Shown here piece by piece: positions 1-7,622 of a stretch of 14,157 nt of DNA. Position 1 is the first letter of the stretch; each line of letters starts with the position of its first letter. The translations under genes and the position numbers were made by a program. The DNA is from Thiomicrospira sp. UBA5634. GTDB taxonomy: Bacteria > Pseudomonadota > Gammaproteobacteria > Thiomicrospirales > Thiomicrospiraceae. Below the pieces are notes generated by a model. It saw only the letters and a list, made by a program, of their open reading frames with translations. It had not been told where the DNA came from and did not search any database. The stretch spans positions 3,495-17,651 of the forward strand of contig DIJW01000080.1 of assembly GCA_002421475.1 (NCBI GenBank), given 5' to 3'.

Positions 1-480
1 ATTAAACTGACTCGACCAGCCTATTATGTGCCTGAAACAACGCCCCTCAACACTCAATTGGCCAACTTTAATAAAAACAAACGCCGCATGGCGTTGATTG
101 TGGATGAATATGGCGAACTTCAGGGCATGCTAACCTTAGAAGACTTACTGGAAGAAATTGTCGGTAAATTATCAACCGATGCTCGAGCAAAATCTGCTGA
201 AACCGTTGCCATTCATGCAGATGGCTCCATGACGGTTGATGCCGGTGAGTTTATTCGTGATCTAAATAAAGAATACTTCCTAGAGCTGCCGACAGATGGC
301 CCCAAGACTTTGAATGGACTTATTCAGGAACACTTGGAAACACTACCAAATGTTGGCACATGCATCCGTATTGGTGAATACAGTTTAGAAGTGATGGAGG
401 TTTCTCAAAACGCCATCGACACTGTCCGACTCGGTTTAATTAGTGCAAGCAAAAAACAGGCAAAAAAACATCGTGATTAA
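1..480 (+). CDS. CNNM/CorC (HlyC/CorC, YfjD-like) family membrane protein, C-terminal part (5' end outside window)
   Basis: The reading frame is open from base 1 (first codons read I-K-L-T-R-P-A-Y-Y) to the TAA at 478-480, so the gene starts left of the window; the GTG at 28 is an internal codon. The visible 159 residues cover the end of a second CBS domain, with the hallmark RRMALIVDEYGELQGMLTLE followed by DLLEEIVG, then a CorC_HlyC (transporter-associated) domain over roughly the last 85 residues. Full-length relatives of about 420 residues carry an N-terminal CNNM (DUF21) membrane domain; this family is linked to Mg2+/Co2+ efflux or Mg2+ homeostasis in the inner membrane. The RPAYYVPETTPL stretch resembles E. 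coli YfjD more than the soluble CorC, but the membrane domain cannot be checked here. The C-terminus is lysine-rich (KKQAKKH). The next gene starts inside its last codons. Confidence 0.85.
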   Translation: MKLTRPAYYVPETTPLNTQLANFNKNKRRMALIVDEYGELQGMLTLEDLLEEIVGKLSTDARAKSAETVAIHADGSMTVDAGEFIRDLNKEYFLELPTDGPKTLNGLIQEHLETLPNVGTCIRIGEYSLEVMEVSQNAIDTVRLGLISASKKQAKKHRD

Positions 481-1291
481 ACATCCCTTTACCGACAACC
501 AGGCCTGGTTAGCCCTCAAAAACGGCATTGTAACCATAGCTAAACAACAAGTATTAACCCGCTTTAATCAAGTTGGATTTGAGTTTAAAGCTGATGGCTC
601 ATTATTAACCGAAGCAGATACAGAGATGCAACGTCATACGCAAATATTTTTGCAGCAGCACTGGCCACAGTTTGCGCTTGTTGGGGAAGAATCGGACTTG
701 GCACAACAACAAGCCGCGCTCGACAGCGTAAATGGCTGCTGGATTCTGGACCCGGTTGATGGCACCACCAACTTTGCTAACGGGATTCCTTTTTTCAGCG
801 TTTCACTGGCTTTAATGATTGATAAAACGTTGGTAGCAGGCCTGGTATATGATCCCGCAAGAGATGAATTATTTGCCGCGCGCCTGGGAATGGGGGCTGA
901 ACTTAATCATCAACCATTACCTGCTTTAACCGATAGACCACCACTGAAACAATGCGTCGGCATTGTCGATTTTAAGCGTTTATCTGCCCCACTTGCCGGC
1001 GCATTAGCAAGCGCACCGCCCTACTCTTCTCAAAGAAGCTGGGGCTCAGTTGCATTAGATTGGTGCTGGATTGCTTTAGGGCGAGGTCAAGTGTATTTAC
1101 ATGGCAACCAAAGTCTTTGGGATTATGCTGCCGGCTGGCTGATTTTAAATGAAGCCGGAGGTGCAAGTTGTGACCTTAATGGTGAACGCGTTTTTATAAA
1201 TAAAATCGGCAAAAGACCGGCTGTTGCAGCTATTAATAAACCGACACTTGAATTATGGAAAACATGGATTCAGCAACACAATCCCTCATAA
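473..1291 (+). CDS. Inositol monophosphatase family protein
   Basis: A Mg2+-dependent sugar or inositol phosphate phosphatase of the IMPase/FIG superfamily, about 272 residues, the usual length. All signature elements are visible: GEES (about residues 71-74), the metal-binding DPVDGTTNF motif (from about residue 93; D93 and D96 are the expected ligands), and the C-terminal WDYAAG motif (about 216-221, D217) followed by an NEAGG turn. Together these give the expected Glu/Asp metal site. The chosen start is GTG 473, overlapping the upstream gene by 8 bases, with a weak AGG at 458-460. A GTG at 443 in the same frame would add ten residues and overlap by 38 bases; an in-frame stop at 437-439 rules out anything longer. 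The overlap suggests translational coupling to the CNNM/CorC gene. The true substrate (inositol-1-phosphate, fructose-1,6-bisphosphate, PAP or histidinol phosphate) cannot be decided. Two copies of the CAGGCCTG palindrome lie inside the gene. Confidence 0.88.
   Translation: MIKHPFTDNQAWLALKNGIVTIAKQQVLTRFNQVGFEFKADGSLLTEADTEMQRHTQIFLQQHWPQFALVGEESDLAQQQAALDSVNGCWILDPVDGTTNFANGIPFFSVSLALMIDKTLVAGLVYDPARDELFAARLGMGAELNHQPLPALTDRPPLKQCVGIVDFKRLSAPLAGALASAPPYSSQRSWGSVALDWCWIALGRGQVYLHGNQSLWDYAAGWLILNEAGGASCDLNGERVFINKIGKRPAVAAINKPTLELWKTWIQQHNPS
497..510. repeat. CCAGGCCTGG palindrome, copy 1 (14-bp perfect dyad)
   Basis: AACCAGGCCTGGTT is a perfect 14-base inverted repeat near the 5' end of the monophosphatase gene. 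It is read there in the frame CAG-GCC-TGG (Q-A-W), unlike the other copies, which read CCA-GGC-CTG (P-G-L). It contains two overlapping CCWGG (Dcm-type) sites and an AGGCCT core. Confidence 0.8.
836..846. repeat. CAGGCCTG palindrome, shortened copy 2
   Basis: GCAGGCCTGGT keeps the 8-base palindromic core CAGGCCTG (837-844) but has G instead of C on the left flank, so the outer pair is lost. It encodes A-G-L-V in the monophosphatase gene. It may be a decayed copy of the same element. Confidence 0.5.
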
Positions 1292-1332
1292 AATACTCTT
1301 TTAATCTGATCAAGTTGGAGTTTATAAGCTTG

Positions 1333-3576
1333 CTATTGACTCCACTGCCAAAGCGCTCGCTTTAATGCATGAATATCAATGGGTTTGCTTAAATAATCAT
1401 TCATTCCCGCTTCTAATACTCTTTCACGATCCCCTACCAACGCATTAGCTGTCAAAGCAACAATCGGTATGTTTGCTAAGTCACCCGACAGTTGACGTAT
1501 ACGGCGAGTAGCTTCCAAGCCGTCCATCTCGGGCATCTGCATATCCATTAACACCAAATCATAATGCTGTGTCGTATCTGTCAAAAAGTCGAGTACCTTC
1601 TGTCCATTAACGGCTATTGTGACCTGATGGTTAAGTTTGGTAAGAATCGCGCGGATCAGTAACTGATTGGGCGGATTATCTTCAGCAACCAAAATAGATA
1701 AAGGTCGTTGACTGTCAAAATTTTCATTGAGATTGGCATTTTGAATATCTTGCGCGGTAGCGGCTAAAGTCGGAATCTCAAACCAGAAGCAACTGCCTTC
1801 ACCAAACTTGCTATCAACACCAATCTGACCTTGCATGACTTCTACCAGCTTTTTACTGATAGACAAACCTAAACCGGTTCCGCCATATTTACGTGTTGTA
1901 GACGCATCTACCTGACTAAACTCGGTAAATAATTTATTCAGCTTGTCTTCTGCTATGCCAATCCCGGTATCCACTACTTCAAAACGGGTATATCCAACAC
2001 GATTTATCGTTGGATATACTCTTACCACCACTTCACCTTTCTCAGTGAATTTAACTGCATTACCGATCAAATTTAACAAAATTTGACGCAACCTTGACTC
2101 ATCGCCCCAAACGTAATGAACTAGATTAGGAGCCAAATCAAATCGCAATCCAATCTGTTTAAGTTCGGCATTCATTTTCATGATTGCACCGACCGTATCC
2201 AGTTGCTCTTTTAAATTAAAAGCATGACTTTCCAACTCGACTTGACCGGCATCCAACTTATTAAAGTCTAAAATATCATTAATCAGATGTAATAAATGCT
2301 CGCCGGAACGCTTAATCATTTCAGCATGCTGCAACTGCTCATTGTTTAAGGGTGAATCAAGCAGCAAGGCCGAAGTACCGATAACCGAATTCAAAGGTGT
2401 TCTAATTTCATGACTCATGACTGAAAGGAATTCGGACTTCGCTTTGGCTGCAGCCTCTGCTTCACGGCGCGCAACACGCAATACCTCTTCCATTTCGCGC
2501 CGTTCTGTAATGTCCAACGAAAACCCTAGTATCCACACTTCAGGCGGCTGATCTGGGCGCAGCATAGGAATTGGACCCCGCCCGCTCATCAACCAACGTG
2601 TTCCGTTCGGTGTAGACAATTCCTCTTCAGTAATAATTAATTGACCCAGTGACTTTGCTTCCTGATCAATCGCAACATGTTGACGTGCCTGCTCAATCGA
2701 AAACACTTCAAAGTCTGTTCGTCCAATCGCTTTATTACGCATCACACCAGTTTGTTTTTCAGTTTGTTTACTAAAGAACCTGAAACAACCTTGTGCATCC
2801 TTAACATAAATGCTGATAGGCAGAGCATCAATTATCTGTTCAATAAGCGCTTCACGTTGACGGACTGTTTGTTCAATACGTTTGGTATCAGAAATATCAC
2901 GTAACGACCCTACCAACCGCCGCGCCTTTTGGCTCGTTACATCCCAACTTGCCTGACCGGTAGCCTGCATCCAAACATAATTTTCACTGGAGGTTTTAAA
3001 GCGAAACGCCACATTAAAAGGCCAATGAGCCTCAATATGGGCAAACAAAGCATCCTCAAACCGTATTAGATCTTGCGGGTGTATACGCGCCATAAAACCC
3101 GCTTTGGTATGACCGAGTTCTGCGGGTGATACATCACATAATTGATACAACTTATCGTTATATCGCATCACATCGGCTTCAATATCCCAATCCAACATAC
3201 CCAGACCGGCCGCTTCAACCACCGCACGATAAACATGTTCACTGTCGATTTCGGCATCGTTTGAATGCGAAACGGCCATCACAAAGTGGATCAACAAACC
3301 TTCATTATAATGAGCAAGCGTAAACTGATGCGGCTCTACTGAATCACGTAATTGATGAAGAAAACTGGTCGGATTGTTACGCTGAACAGCAGCCAATAAT
3401 TGAAGTTTAAACTCTAAATCCGCGTTTAAATCGTAATGTCCCCACAAGGATTCAGCTGCAGGATTTTGCCACTCAATACGCCATTGCACATTGTCATCAC
3501 GGACAACAAATGCCACGGCTAATGACGAATTAGTATATAAACTATTAAGCGCATTTAAAGCTGATTCACTGGGCAT
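1333..3576 (-). CDS. Hybrid sensor histidine kinase with PAS domains and receiver domain, soluble
   Basis: A 747-residue hybrid sensor kinase. An N-terminal region (about 1-105) looks like a divergent PAS fold. A PAS_3/PAC domain follows at about 110-235, with YVWMQATGQ and LVGSLRDISDTK, then a further PAS/PAC at about 240-362, ending GFSLDITERREMEE. The HisKA domain carries the phospho-acceptor His389 in SHEIRTPLN. The ATPase domain shows an N-box (N506 in NLIGNAVKF), DTGIG (536-540) and GGTGLGL (565-571). The C-terminal receiver domain has E632-D633, phospho-acceptor D678 in MDMQMPEMDG, and K731 in LSKP. No transmembrane segment or signal peptide is visible, so it should sense a cytoplasmic cue. 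No HPt domain is present and no response-regulator gene is adjacent, so the output partner is elsewhere. ATG 3576 was chosen because a GGA lies 8 bases upstream; a GTG at 3582 would add two residues. The ligand and target are unknown. Confidence 0.88.
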   Translation of the reverse strand: MPSESALNALNSLYTNSSLAVAFVVRDDNVQWRIEWQNPAAESLWGHYDLNADLEFKLQLLAAVQRNNPTSFLHQLRDSVEPHQFTLAHYNEGLLIHFVMAVSHSNDAEIDSEHVYRAVVEAAGLGMLDWDIEADVMRYNDKLYQLCDVSPAELGHTKAGFMARIHPQDLIRFEDALFAHIEAHWPFNVAFRFKTSSENYVWMQATGQASWDVTSQKARRLVGSLRDISDTKRIEQTVRQREALIEQIIDALPISIYVKDAQGCFRFFSKQTEKQTGVMRNKAIGRTDFEVFSIEQARQHVAIDQEAKSLGQLIITEEELSTPNGTRWLMSGRGPIPMLRPDQPPEVWILGFSLDITERREMEEVLRVARREAEAAAKAKSEFLSVMSHEIRTPLNSVIGTSALLLDSPLNNEQLQHAEMIKRSGEHLLHLINDILDFNKLDAGQVELESHAFNLKEQLDTVGAIMKMNAELKQIGLRFDLAPNLVHYVWGDESRLRQILLNLIGNAVKFTEKGEVVVRVYPTINRVGYTRFEVVDTGIGIAEDKLNKLFTEFSQVDASTTRKYGGTGLGLSISKKLVEVMQGQIGVDSKFGEGSCFWFEIPTLAATAQDIQNANLNENFDSQRPLSILVAEDNPPNQLLIRAILTKLNHQVTIAVNGQKVLDFLTDTTQHYDLVLMDMQMPEMDGLEATRRIRQLSGDLANIPIVALTANALVGDRERVLEAGMNDYLSKPIDIHALKRALWQWSQ

Positions 3577-3604
3577 AACCACTGTCCATTAACATAATAA
3601 AGAC

Positions 3605-3633
3605 ATTCTAGCTGATTGCTTGATTCAGGGTAA
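3605..3633 (-). promoter_or_regulatory. Possible promoter of the histidine kinase gene
   Basis: In the 76-base gap between radA and the kinase gene, the minus strand reads TAGAAT (3605-3610; 5 of 6 to the -10 consensus). A TTACCC (3628-3633; only 3 of 6 to the -35 consensus) lies 17 bases upstream. This would give a leader of roughly 20-25 bases. The -35 match is weak and the call is tentative. Confidence 0.25.
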
Positions 3634-3652
3634 GACACTTTCACAACCGATT

Positions 3653-5026
3653 TCATAGTGCATCTAAGGCTTGTGCCAGGTGGGTAACCCCAATTAACTC
3701 CATACCGGATACACCTTGTTTAGGAATATTAGCCAATGGAACAATCCCTCGTTTAAAACCATGTTTTGCCGCCTCCAAAATCCGTTCCTGGCCACTTGGA
3801 ACAGGTCTTATTTCGCCCGATAATCCAACCTCACCAAAAACAATCAAATCTTGATCCAATGCCTGGTTACGCATGCTCGATAAAATCGCCACCAATAACG
3901 CCAAATCTGCACTGGTTTCAGAGACCTTGATGCCGCCTACAACGTTTACATACACATCTTGATCAGAAGCTTGGATGCCGCCATGACGGTGCATCACCGC
4001 TAACAACATCGCAATTCGATTTGAATCTAACCCTACACTGACGCGGCGCGGTGCGCCATAAGGTGACTCATCTACCAATGCCTGCACCTCAATCAGCAAA
4101 GGCCGTGAGCCTTCCCATATCACCATTACTACTGACCCAGGCGAAGGCTGTGCCGCACGTGATAAAAAAATGGCAGAAGGATTTTTTATCTGCTTTAAAC
4201 CTAGCTCAGTCATTGCAAAAACACCCAATTCATTTACTGCACCAAAACGATTTTTAATCGCACGCAGTGTTCTAAACCGACTATCAGACTGGCCCTCTAA
4301 AAATAAAACGCTGTCTACGATATGCTCAAGCACCCTTGGCCCGGCAACCTCGCCTGATTTGGTGACATGACCAACCAGAAAAACGGCAATATTATTTTGT
4401 TTGGCAAATCGCGTTAAATATGCAGCTGATTCTCGCACCTGCGTCACCCCGCCGGCAGCCGTACCCAATTCACCCAATTGCATCGTTTGTATGGAGTCCA
4501 CCACCATTACCTTTGGCGCTTCCTGCACTGCAAAGTTGATTATTTGCTCAACTTCCGTTTCGGCCAATAACCTTAAACTGTCTTCCGGCAATTGCATGCG
4601 TTTAGCACGCATTGCAACTTGCTGTAATGATTCTTCACCGGTGACATATAACACCGGCATTTGCTGGCTTAAACCACACATGACCTGCAATAAAATAGAC
4701 GATTTACCAACACCTGGATCACCACCGACCAATACCACAGAACCAGGAACAATTCCGCCTCCCAACACTCGATCTAGCTCTGAAATTCCGGTAGAAAATC
4801 GAGGAACCTCCCCTAATTGAATATCTTTAACTGACAAAACCTGGTTTGAATGACTACCTGTATAGCCTTGACTTGTGCGGACAGAGGAGGAGGAGGACTT
4901 TGTTGTCGCTGATAACTTTAGCTCTTTGAGCGTATTCCATGCACCGCATTCTGCACACTGCCCCTGCCATTTGCTATGCTCACCACCACACTCTGTACAC
5001 ACATACGCTGACTTCGCTTTTGCCAT
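3653..5026 (-). CDS. radA: DNA repair protein RadA
   Basis: A RecA-like ATPase that promotes branch migration during homologous recombination and repair, in the cytoplasm. The 457-residue length matches the family. Visible in order: an N-terminal C4 zinc finger (Cys10, Cys13, Cys24, Cys27; CTECG...CAECGAW); a RecA-type core with Walker A GGDPGVGKSS (101-110) and a Walker B-like VMVVDSIQT (about 174-182); the RadA-specific KNRFG motif (258-262); and a C-terminal Lon-protease-like domain (about 290-457). ATG 5026 is preferred over the upstream GTG 5035. A GGAG Shine-Dalgarno (5035-5038) stands 8 bases from the ATG but would overlap the GTG, and MAKAKSAYVC matches the usual RadA N-terminus. It lies downstream of petC behind a terminator, so it is probably transcribed independently or by read-through. 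Confidence 0.97.
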   Translation of the reverse strand: MAKAKSAYVCTECGGEHSKWQGQCAECGAWNTLKELKLSATTKSSSSSVRTSQGYTGSHSNQVLSVKDIQLGEVPRFSTGISELDRVLGGGIVPGSVVLVGGDPGVGKSSILLQVMCGLSQQMPVLYVTGEESLQQVAMRAKRMQLPEDSLRLLAETEVEQIINFAVQEAPKVMVVDSIQTMQLGELGTAAGGVTQVRESAAYLTRFAKQNNIAVFLVGHVTKSGEVAGPRVLEHIVDSVLFLEGQSDSRFRTLRAIKNRFGAVNELGVFAMTELGLKQIKNPSAIFLSRAAQPSPGSVVMVIWEGSRPLLIEVQALVDESPYGAPRRVSVGLDSNRIAMLLAVMHRHGGIQASDQDVYVNVVGGIKVSETSADLALLVAILSSMRNQALDQDLIVFGEVGLSGEIRPVPSGQERILEAAKHGFKRGIVPLANIPKQGVSGMELIGVTHLAQALDAL

Positions 5027-5034
5027 CAACAACA

Positions 5035-5038
5035 CTCC
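5035..5038 (-). promoter_or_regulatory. Ribosome binding site deciding the radA start
   Basis: GGAG on the minus strand lies 8 bases before ATG 5026. It overlaps the alternative GTG at 5035, which excludes that longer start in practice. Confidence 0.6.
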
Positions 5039-5050
5039 GCTTAATACATA

Positions 5051-5075
5051 ATAAAAAGCCCGCTTATGCGGGCTT
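5051..5075 (-). terminator. Intrinsic terminator of the petABC operon
   Basis: On the minus strand, AAGCCCGC-ATAA-GCGGGCTT forms an 8-bp GC-rich stem (5056-5063 with 5068-5075) with a 4-base loop. It is followed directly by TTTTTAT (5057 down to 5051). It begins six bases after the petC stop codon, so it is well placed to end the pet transcript. It lies only about 25-30 bases before the radA start. Confidence 0.88.
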
Positions 5076-5080
5076 AAATA

Positions 5081-5761
5081 TTAATGTTTTATATCACGCC
5101 AATATTCTTTCTTTAAAAGATACGTCAGAATCAGCAATAACAATAAAAACAATATAACTTTCCAACCCAAATCCCAACGTTTAACCTTATACGGTTCAGC
5201 AACATATTCAAGGAAATTGGCGATATCACGTGTTGTTTGATCATATTCCTCAGTCGTCGAATGGCGTTTTACCCCTTCCAACACGTTTGGCATTGAGGTT
5301 CCGGCTAACACATGGTTATTCCACTTACCTTCCTCTTCTTCGAAATAGCCGCGAATAAAGCTATACACATAATCTGTACCTTTTAAACGCGCCATTAGAG
5401 ACAAGTCTGGTGCTTCGGTACCAAATACCTGCTGTGAAACACCCTCTTGGATACGTGTTATTACATCATCTACTGGTAAAGCCAAACCATAAGTCATCTT
5501 ATCGATCACTTCTTCGTCTTGCCAACCCAAATCACGTGCAATACGAATATAACGCATGTATTTAGTTGAATGACAAGCCATACAGTAGTTAGCAAAATGC
5601 ACTGCACCACGCTGCAATGACTCAACATCCCGCACATTGTTATTTGCGCTTTCTAACTGAAGATTAGGGCCGGCAGCAAATGCAAAACTCATCGGCAAAA
5701 CCGTACCTGTAATCAACCAAATTAGACGTTTTGAAAAACTATTTAGCAACTTTGTCAGCAT
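5081..5761 (-). CDS. petC: Ubiquinol-cytochrome c reductase, cytochrome c1 subunit
   Basis: The membrane-anchored c-type cytochrome of the bc1 complex, which passes electrons from the Rieske centre to soluble cytochrome c on the periplasmic side. 226 residues. The N-terminal signal peptide has a hydrophobic stretch at about 12-28 and a probable cleavage after AFA or AFAA (28-30). The heme-binding CMACH motif has Cys60, Cys63 and His64. The APDLS segment is at about 117-121. The probable axial methionine is Met157 in TSMPNVL. A single C-terminal membrane anchor (about 200-216) is followed by a short charged cytoplasmic tail. The ATG overlaps the petB stop by one base (TAATG), with GGAGAGGA (5769-5776) as a strong ribosome binding site. 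It is the last gene of petABC and is followed by a terminator. Confidence 0.96.
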   Translation of the reverse strand: MLTKLLNSFSKRLIWLITGTVLPMSFAFAAGPNLQLESANNNVRDVESLQRGAVHFANYCMACHSTKYMRYIRIARDLGWQDEEVIDKMTYGLALPVDDVITRIQEGVSQQVFGTEAPDLSLMARLKGTDYVYSFIRGYFEEEEGKWNNHVLAGTSMPNVLEGVKRHSTTEEYDQTTRDIANFLEYVAEPYKVKRWDLGWKVILFLLLLLILTYLLKKEYWRDIKH

Positions 5762-7002
5762 TAGGTAGTCCTCTCCGGTACAGGCTTGGTTCGTTCATTC
5801 ACCGAAGTAAACGGCAAAATAATAAAGAACGCAAAATACAAGATGGTAAAAATTTGTGCCAATTTTGTATAAGTCGGCGTAGAAGGCAACGCACCCAACA
5901 CACCCAACACGACAAAACTAATTAAAAACATGGTTAACAACAATTTATAGGAATAACCACGATAACGAATTGACTTCACTTTACAGCGATCCAACCAAGG
6001 CATCGCAAACAATACGGCGATTGAAGCTCCCATTGCCACAACACCGAAAAACTTATCCGGTACTGCGCGGAGAATCGCGTAGAAAGGCGTGAAATACCAA
6101 ACAGGTGCAATATGATCAGGTGTTTTTAACGGATCAGCCGGCTCGAAATTTGGCGCTTCAATAAAATAACCGCCACCTTCCGGCAGATAAAACACCACCA
6201 AAGCAAACAAAATCATAAAGAACACTGCACCAAAGGAATCTTTAACCGTGTAGTACGGATGGAAAGCAATCCCGTCTAACGGCAAACCTTGCACATCTTT
6301 ATATTTTTTGATTTCAATGCCATCTGGATTGTTAGAACCCACTTTATGCAATGCCACAATATGCATGAACACCAAGATAACCAATACCAATGGCAATGCA
6401 ATAACATGCAATGCAAAGAAACGGTTTAGGGTTGCGTCAGAAATAATATAGTCACCGCGAATCCACAAAGCTAAGTCAGGCCCAACCAGCGGAATTGCAC
6501 TAAATAACGAAATAATGACTTGCGCACCCCAATATGACATTTGACCCCATGGCAGCATATACCCCATAAAAGCTTCTGCCATTAAGACCACAAAAATCAA
6601 CATACCGATTAGCCAAACTAATTCACGAGGCTGTTTGTATGACCCATATAACAAAGCTCGCGTCATGTGCAAATACACCACGATAAAAAACGCCGATGCT
6701 CCGGTAGTATGCATATAACGAATCAGCCAGCCCCACTCTACATCACGCATAATGTATTCAATCGAGTTAAAAGCTTCAGCTGCAGACGGTTTATAACTCA
6801 TGGTTAACCAGATACCCGTAACGAACTGATTAACCAATACCAACAAGGCTAACGAACCAAAAAAATACCAGAAGTTAAAATTTTTCGGTGCATAGTATTG
6901 TGCAACATGTTCATTCCAAGTGCTGATGAGCGGATAACGGTCATCCAGCCACTTTAACAAGCCGCCGGCTGGGGCGCTTGAGTTTGTTGATTGTTCAGAC
7001 AT
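5761..7002 (-). CDS. petB: Ubiquinol-cytochrome c reductase, cytochrome b subunit
   Basis: The diheme integral membrane core of the bc1 complex, carrying the Qo and Qi quinone sites. 413 residues with about eight hydrophobic helices, the full fused b-type form (not split b6 plus subunit IV). The four heme ligands are His98 and His112 (helix B) and His199 and His214 (helix D); the second pair is one residue wider apart than the first. The motif GYMLPWGQMSYWGA (147-160) and the Qo loop are present. The Qo signature is PVWY (300-303), in place of the PEWY of mitochondria and alphaproteobacteria. The start ATG 7002 overlaps the petA stop by one base, with GGGAGGT at 7011-7017 as ribosome binding site. 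It is translationally coupled to petA and petC. Confidence 0.97.
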   Translation of the reverse strand: MSEQSTNSSAPAGGLLKWLDDRYPLISTWNEHVAQYYAPKNFNFWYFFGSLALLVLVNQFVTGIWLTMSYKPSAAEAFNSIEYIMRDVEWGWLIRYMHTTGASAFFIVVYLHMTRALLYGSYKQPRELVWLIGMLIFVVLMAEAFMGYMLPWGQMSYWGAQVIISLFSAIPLVGPDLALWIRGDYIISDATLNRFFALHVIALPLVLVILVFMHIVALHKVGSNNPDGIEIKKYKDVQGLPLDGIAFHPYYTVKDSFGAVFFMILFALVVFYLPEGGGYFIEAPNFEPADPLKTPDHIAPVWYFTPFYAILRAVPDKFFGVVAMGASIAVLFAMPWLDRCKVKSIRYRGYSYKLLLTMFLISFVVLGVLGALPSTPTYTKLAQIFTILYFAFFIILPFTSVNERTKPVPERTT

Positions 7003-7622
7003 TAAGCTTGACCTCCCTCTTGGGTATCTTCACCGATTCGAATACGAGTTTCAGACAGGAAACGATGTGGCGGAATTTCTAAGTTTGTTGGCGCAGGAAC
7101 CGAGCGGAATACACGCCCTGCCAAATCAAAACTTGAGCCATGGCACGGACAGAAAAAGCCACCTCGCCAATTTGCTGCCATATCGGGCGAATTCACCGCC
7201 GGACGATACAAAGGAGCACAGCCCAAATGAGTACAAATCCCCACCACCACTAAATATTCAGCATTAATGGCACGCATTGGGTTTTTACAGTAATCAGGCT
7301 GCAAGGAGTCGTTGGAAAGCGGATCACGCAAAAATTCATCCAACGCGGATAAGCGTTCCAGCATATCGGGTGTACGGCGAACAACCCAAACCGGTTTACC
7401 ACGCCACGATAAGGTCATCATTTGGCCAGGCTGCATCGCGCTAATATCCGCATCAACCGGCGCACCGGCGGCTTTCGCTTTTTCACTTGGCTGCCATGAA
7501 CCGACAAAAGGCACTGCAGCAAATGTAGCTCCAATTGCCCCTACAACACCCGTTGCACCCGCTAATACTTGACGGCGTTTCATGTTCACCGTTTCTATGG
7601 TTTTTACTTCAGACATAGTCAT
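7002..7622 (-). CDS. petA: Ubiquinol-cytochrome c reductase, Rieske iron-sulfur subunit
   Basis: The Rieske [2Fe-2S] protein of the bc1 complex, about 206 residues. A twin-arginine signal/anchor (KRRQVLAG at about 15-22, then a hydrophobic stretch to about 42) indicates Tat export with the helix retained as membrane anchor. The two cluster-binding loops are CTHLGC (Cys130, His132, Cys135) and CPCHGSSFD (Cys158, Cys160, His161); Cys135 and Cys160 form the usual disulfide. Start choice: GAGG lies five bases before ATG 7622 (M-T-M-S-E-V). ATG 7616 is also possible (two residues shorter), and a TTG at 7640 would place the ribosome binding site inside the gene. It is the first gene of petABC, preceded by a long non-coding region. 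Confidence 0.95.
   Translation of the reverse strand: MTMSEVKTIETVNMKRRQVLAGATGVVGAIGATFAAVPFVGSWQPSEKAKAAGAPVDADISAMQPGQMMTLSWRGKPVWVVRRTPDMLERLSALDEFLRDPLSNDSLQPDYCKNPMRAINAEYLVVVGICTHLGCAPLYRPAVNSPDMAANWRGGFFCPCHGSSFDLAGRVFRSVPAPTNLEIPPHRFLSETRIRIGEDTQEGGQA

Noticed and set aside
451..480. A-rich stretch with a run of seven A at the CorC/monophosphatase junction, considered as a programmed frameshift site
   Set aside because: The downstream gene is in the +1 frame, not -1 as for a typical A-run slip. The second gene has its own GTG start, and both proteins are normal, separate families.
1292..1332. Possible bidirectional terminator between the convergent monophosphatase and kinase genes
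   Set aside because: Only a very weak ACTC/GAGT pairing is visible, with no GC-rich stem or clear U-tract.
4401..4820. 139-residue open frame on the plus strand within radA
   Set aside because: It lies wholly antisense to the well-supported radA, shows no recognisable domain, and has no ribosome binding site or neighbouring partner.
7312..7572. 86-residue open frame on the plus strand opposite petA
   Set aside because: Antisense shadow of the Rieske gene with low-complexity composition; it has no independent support.
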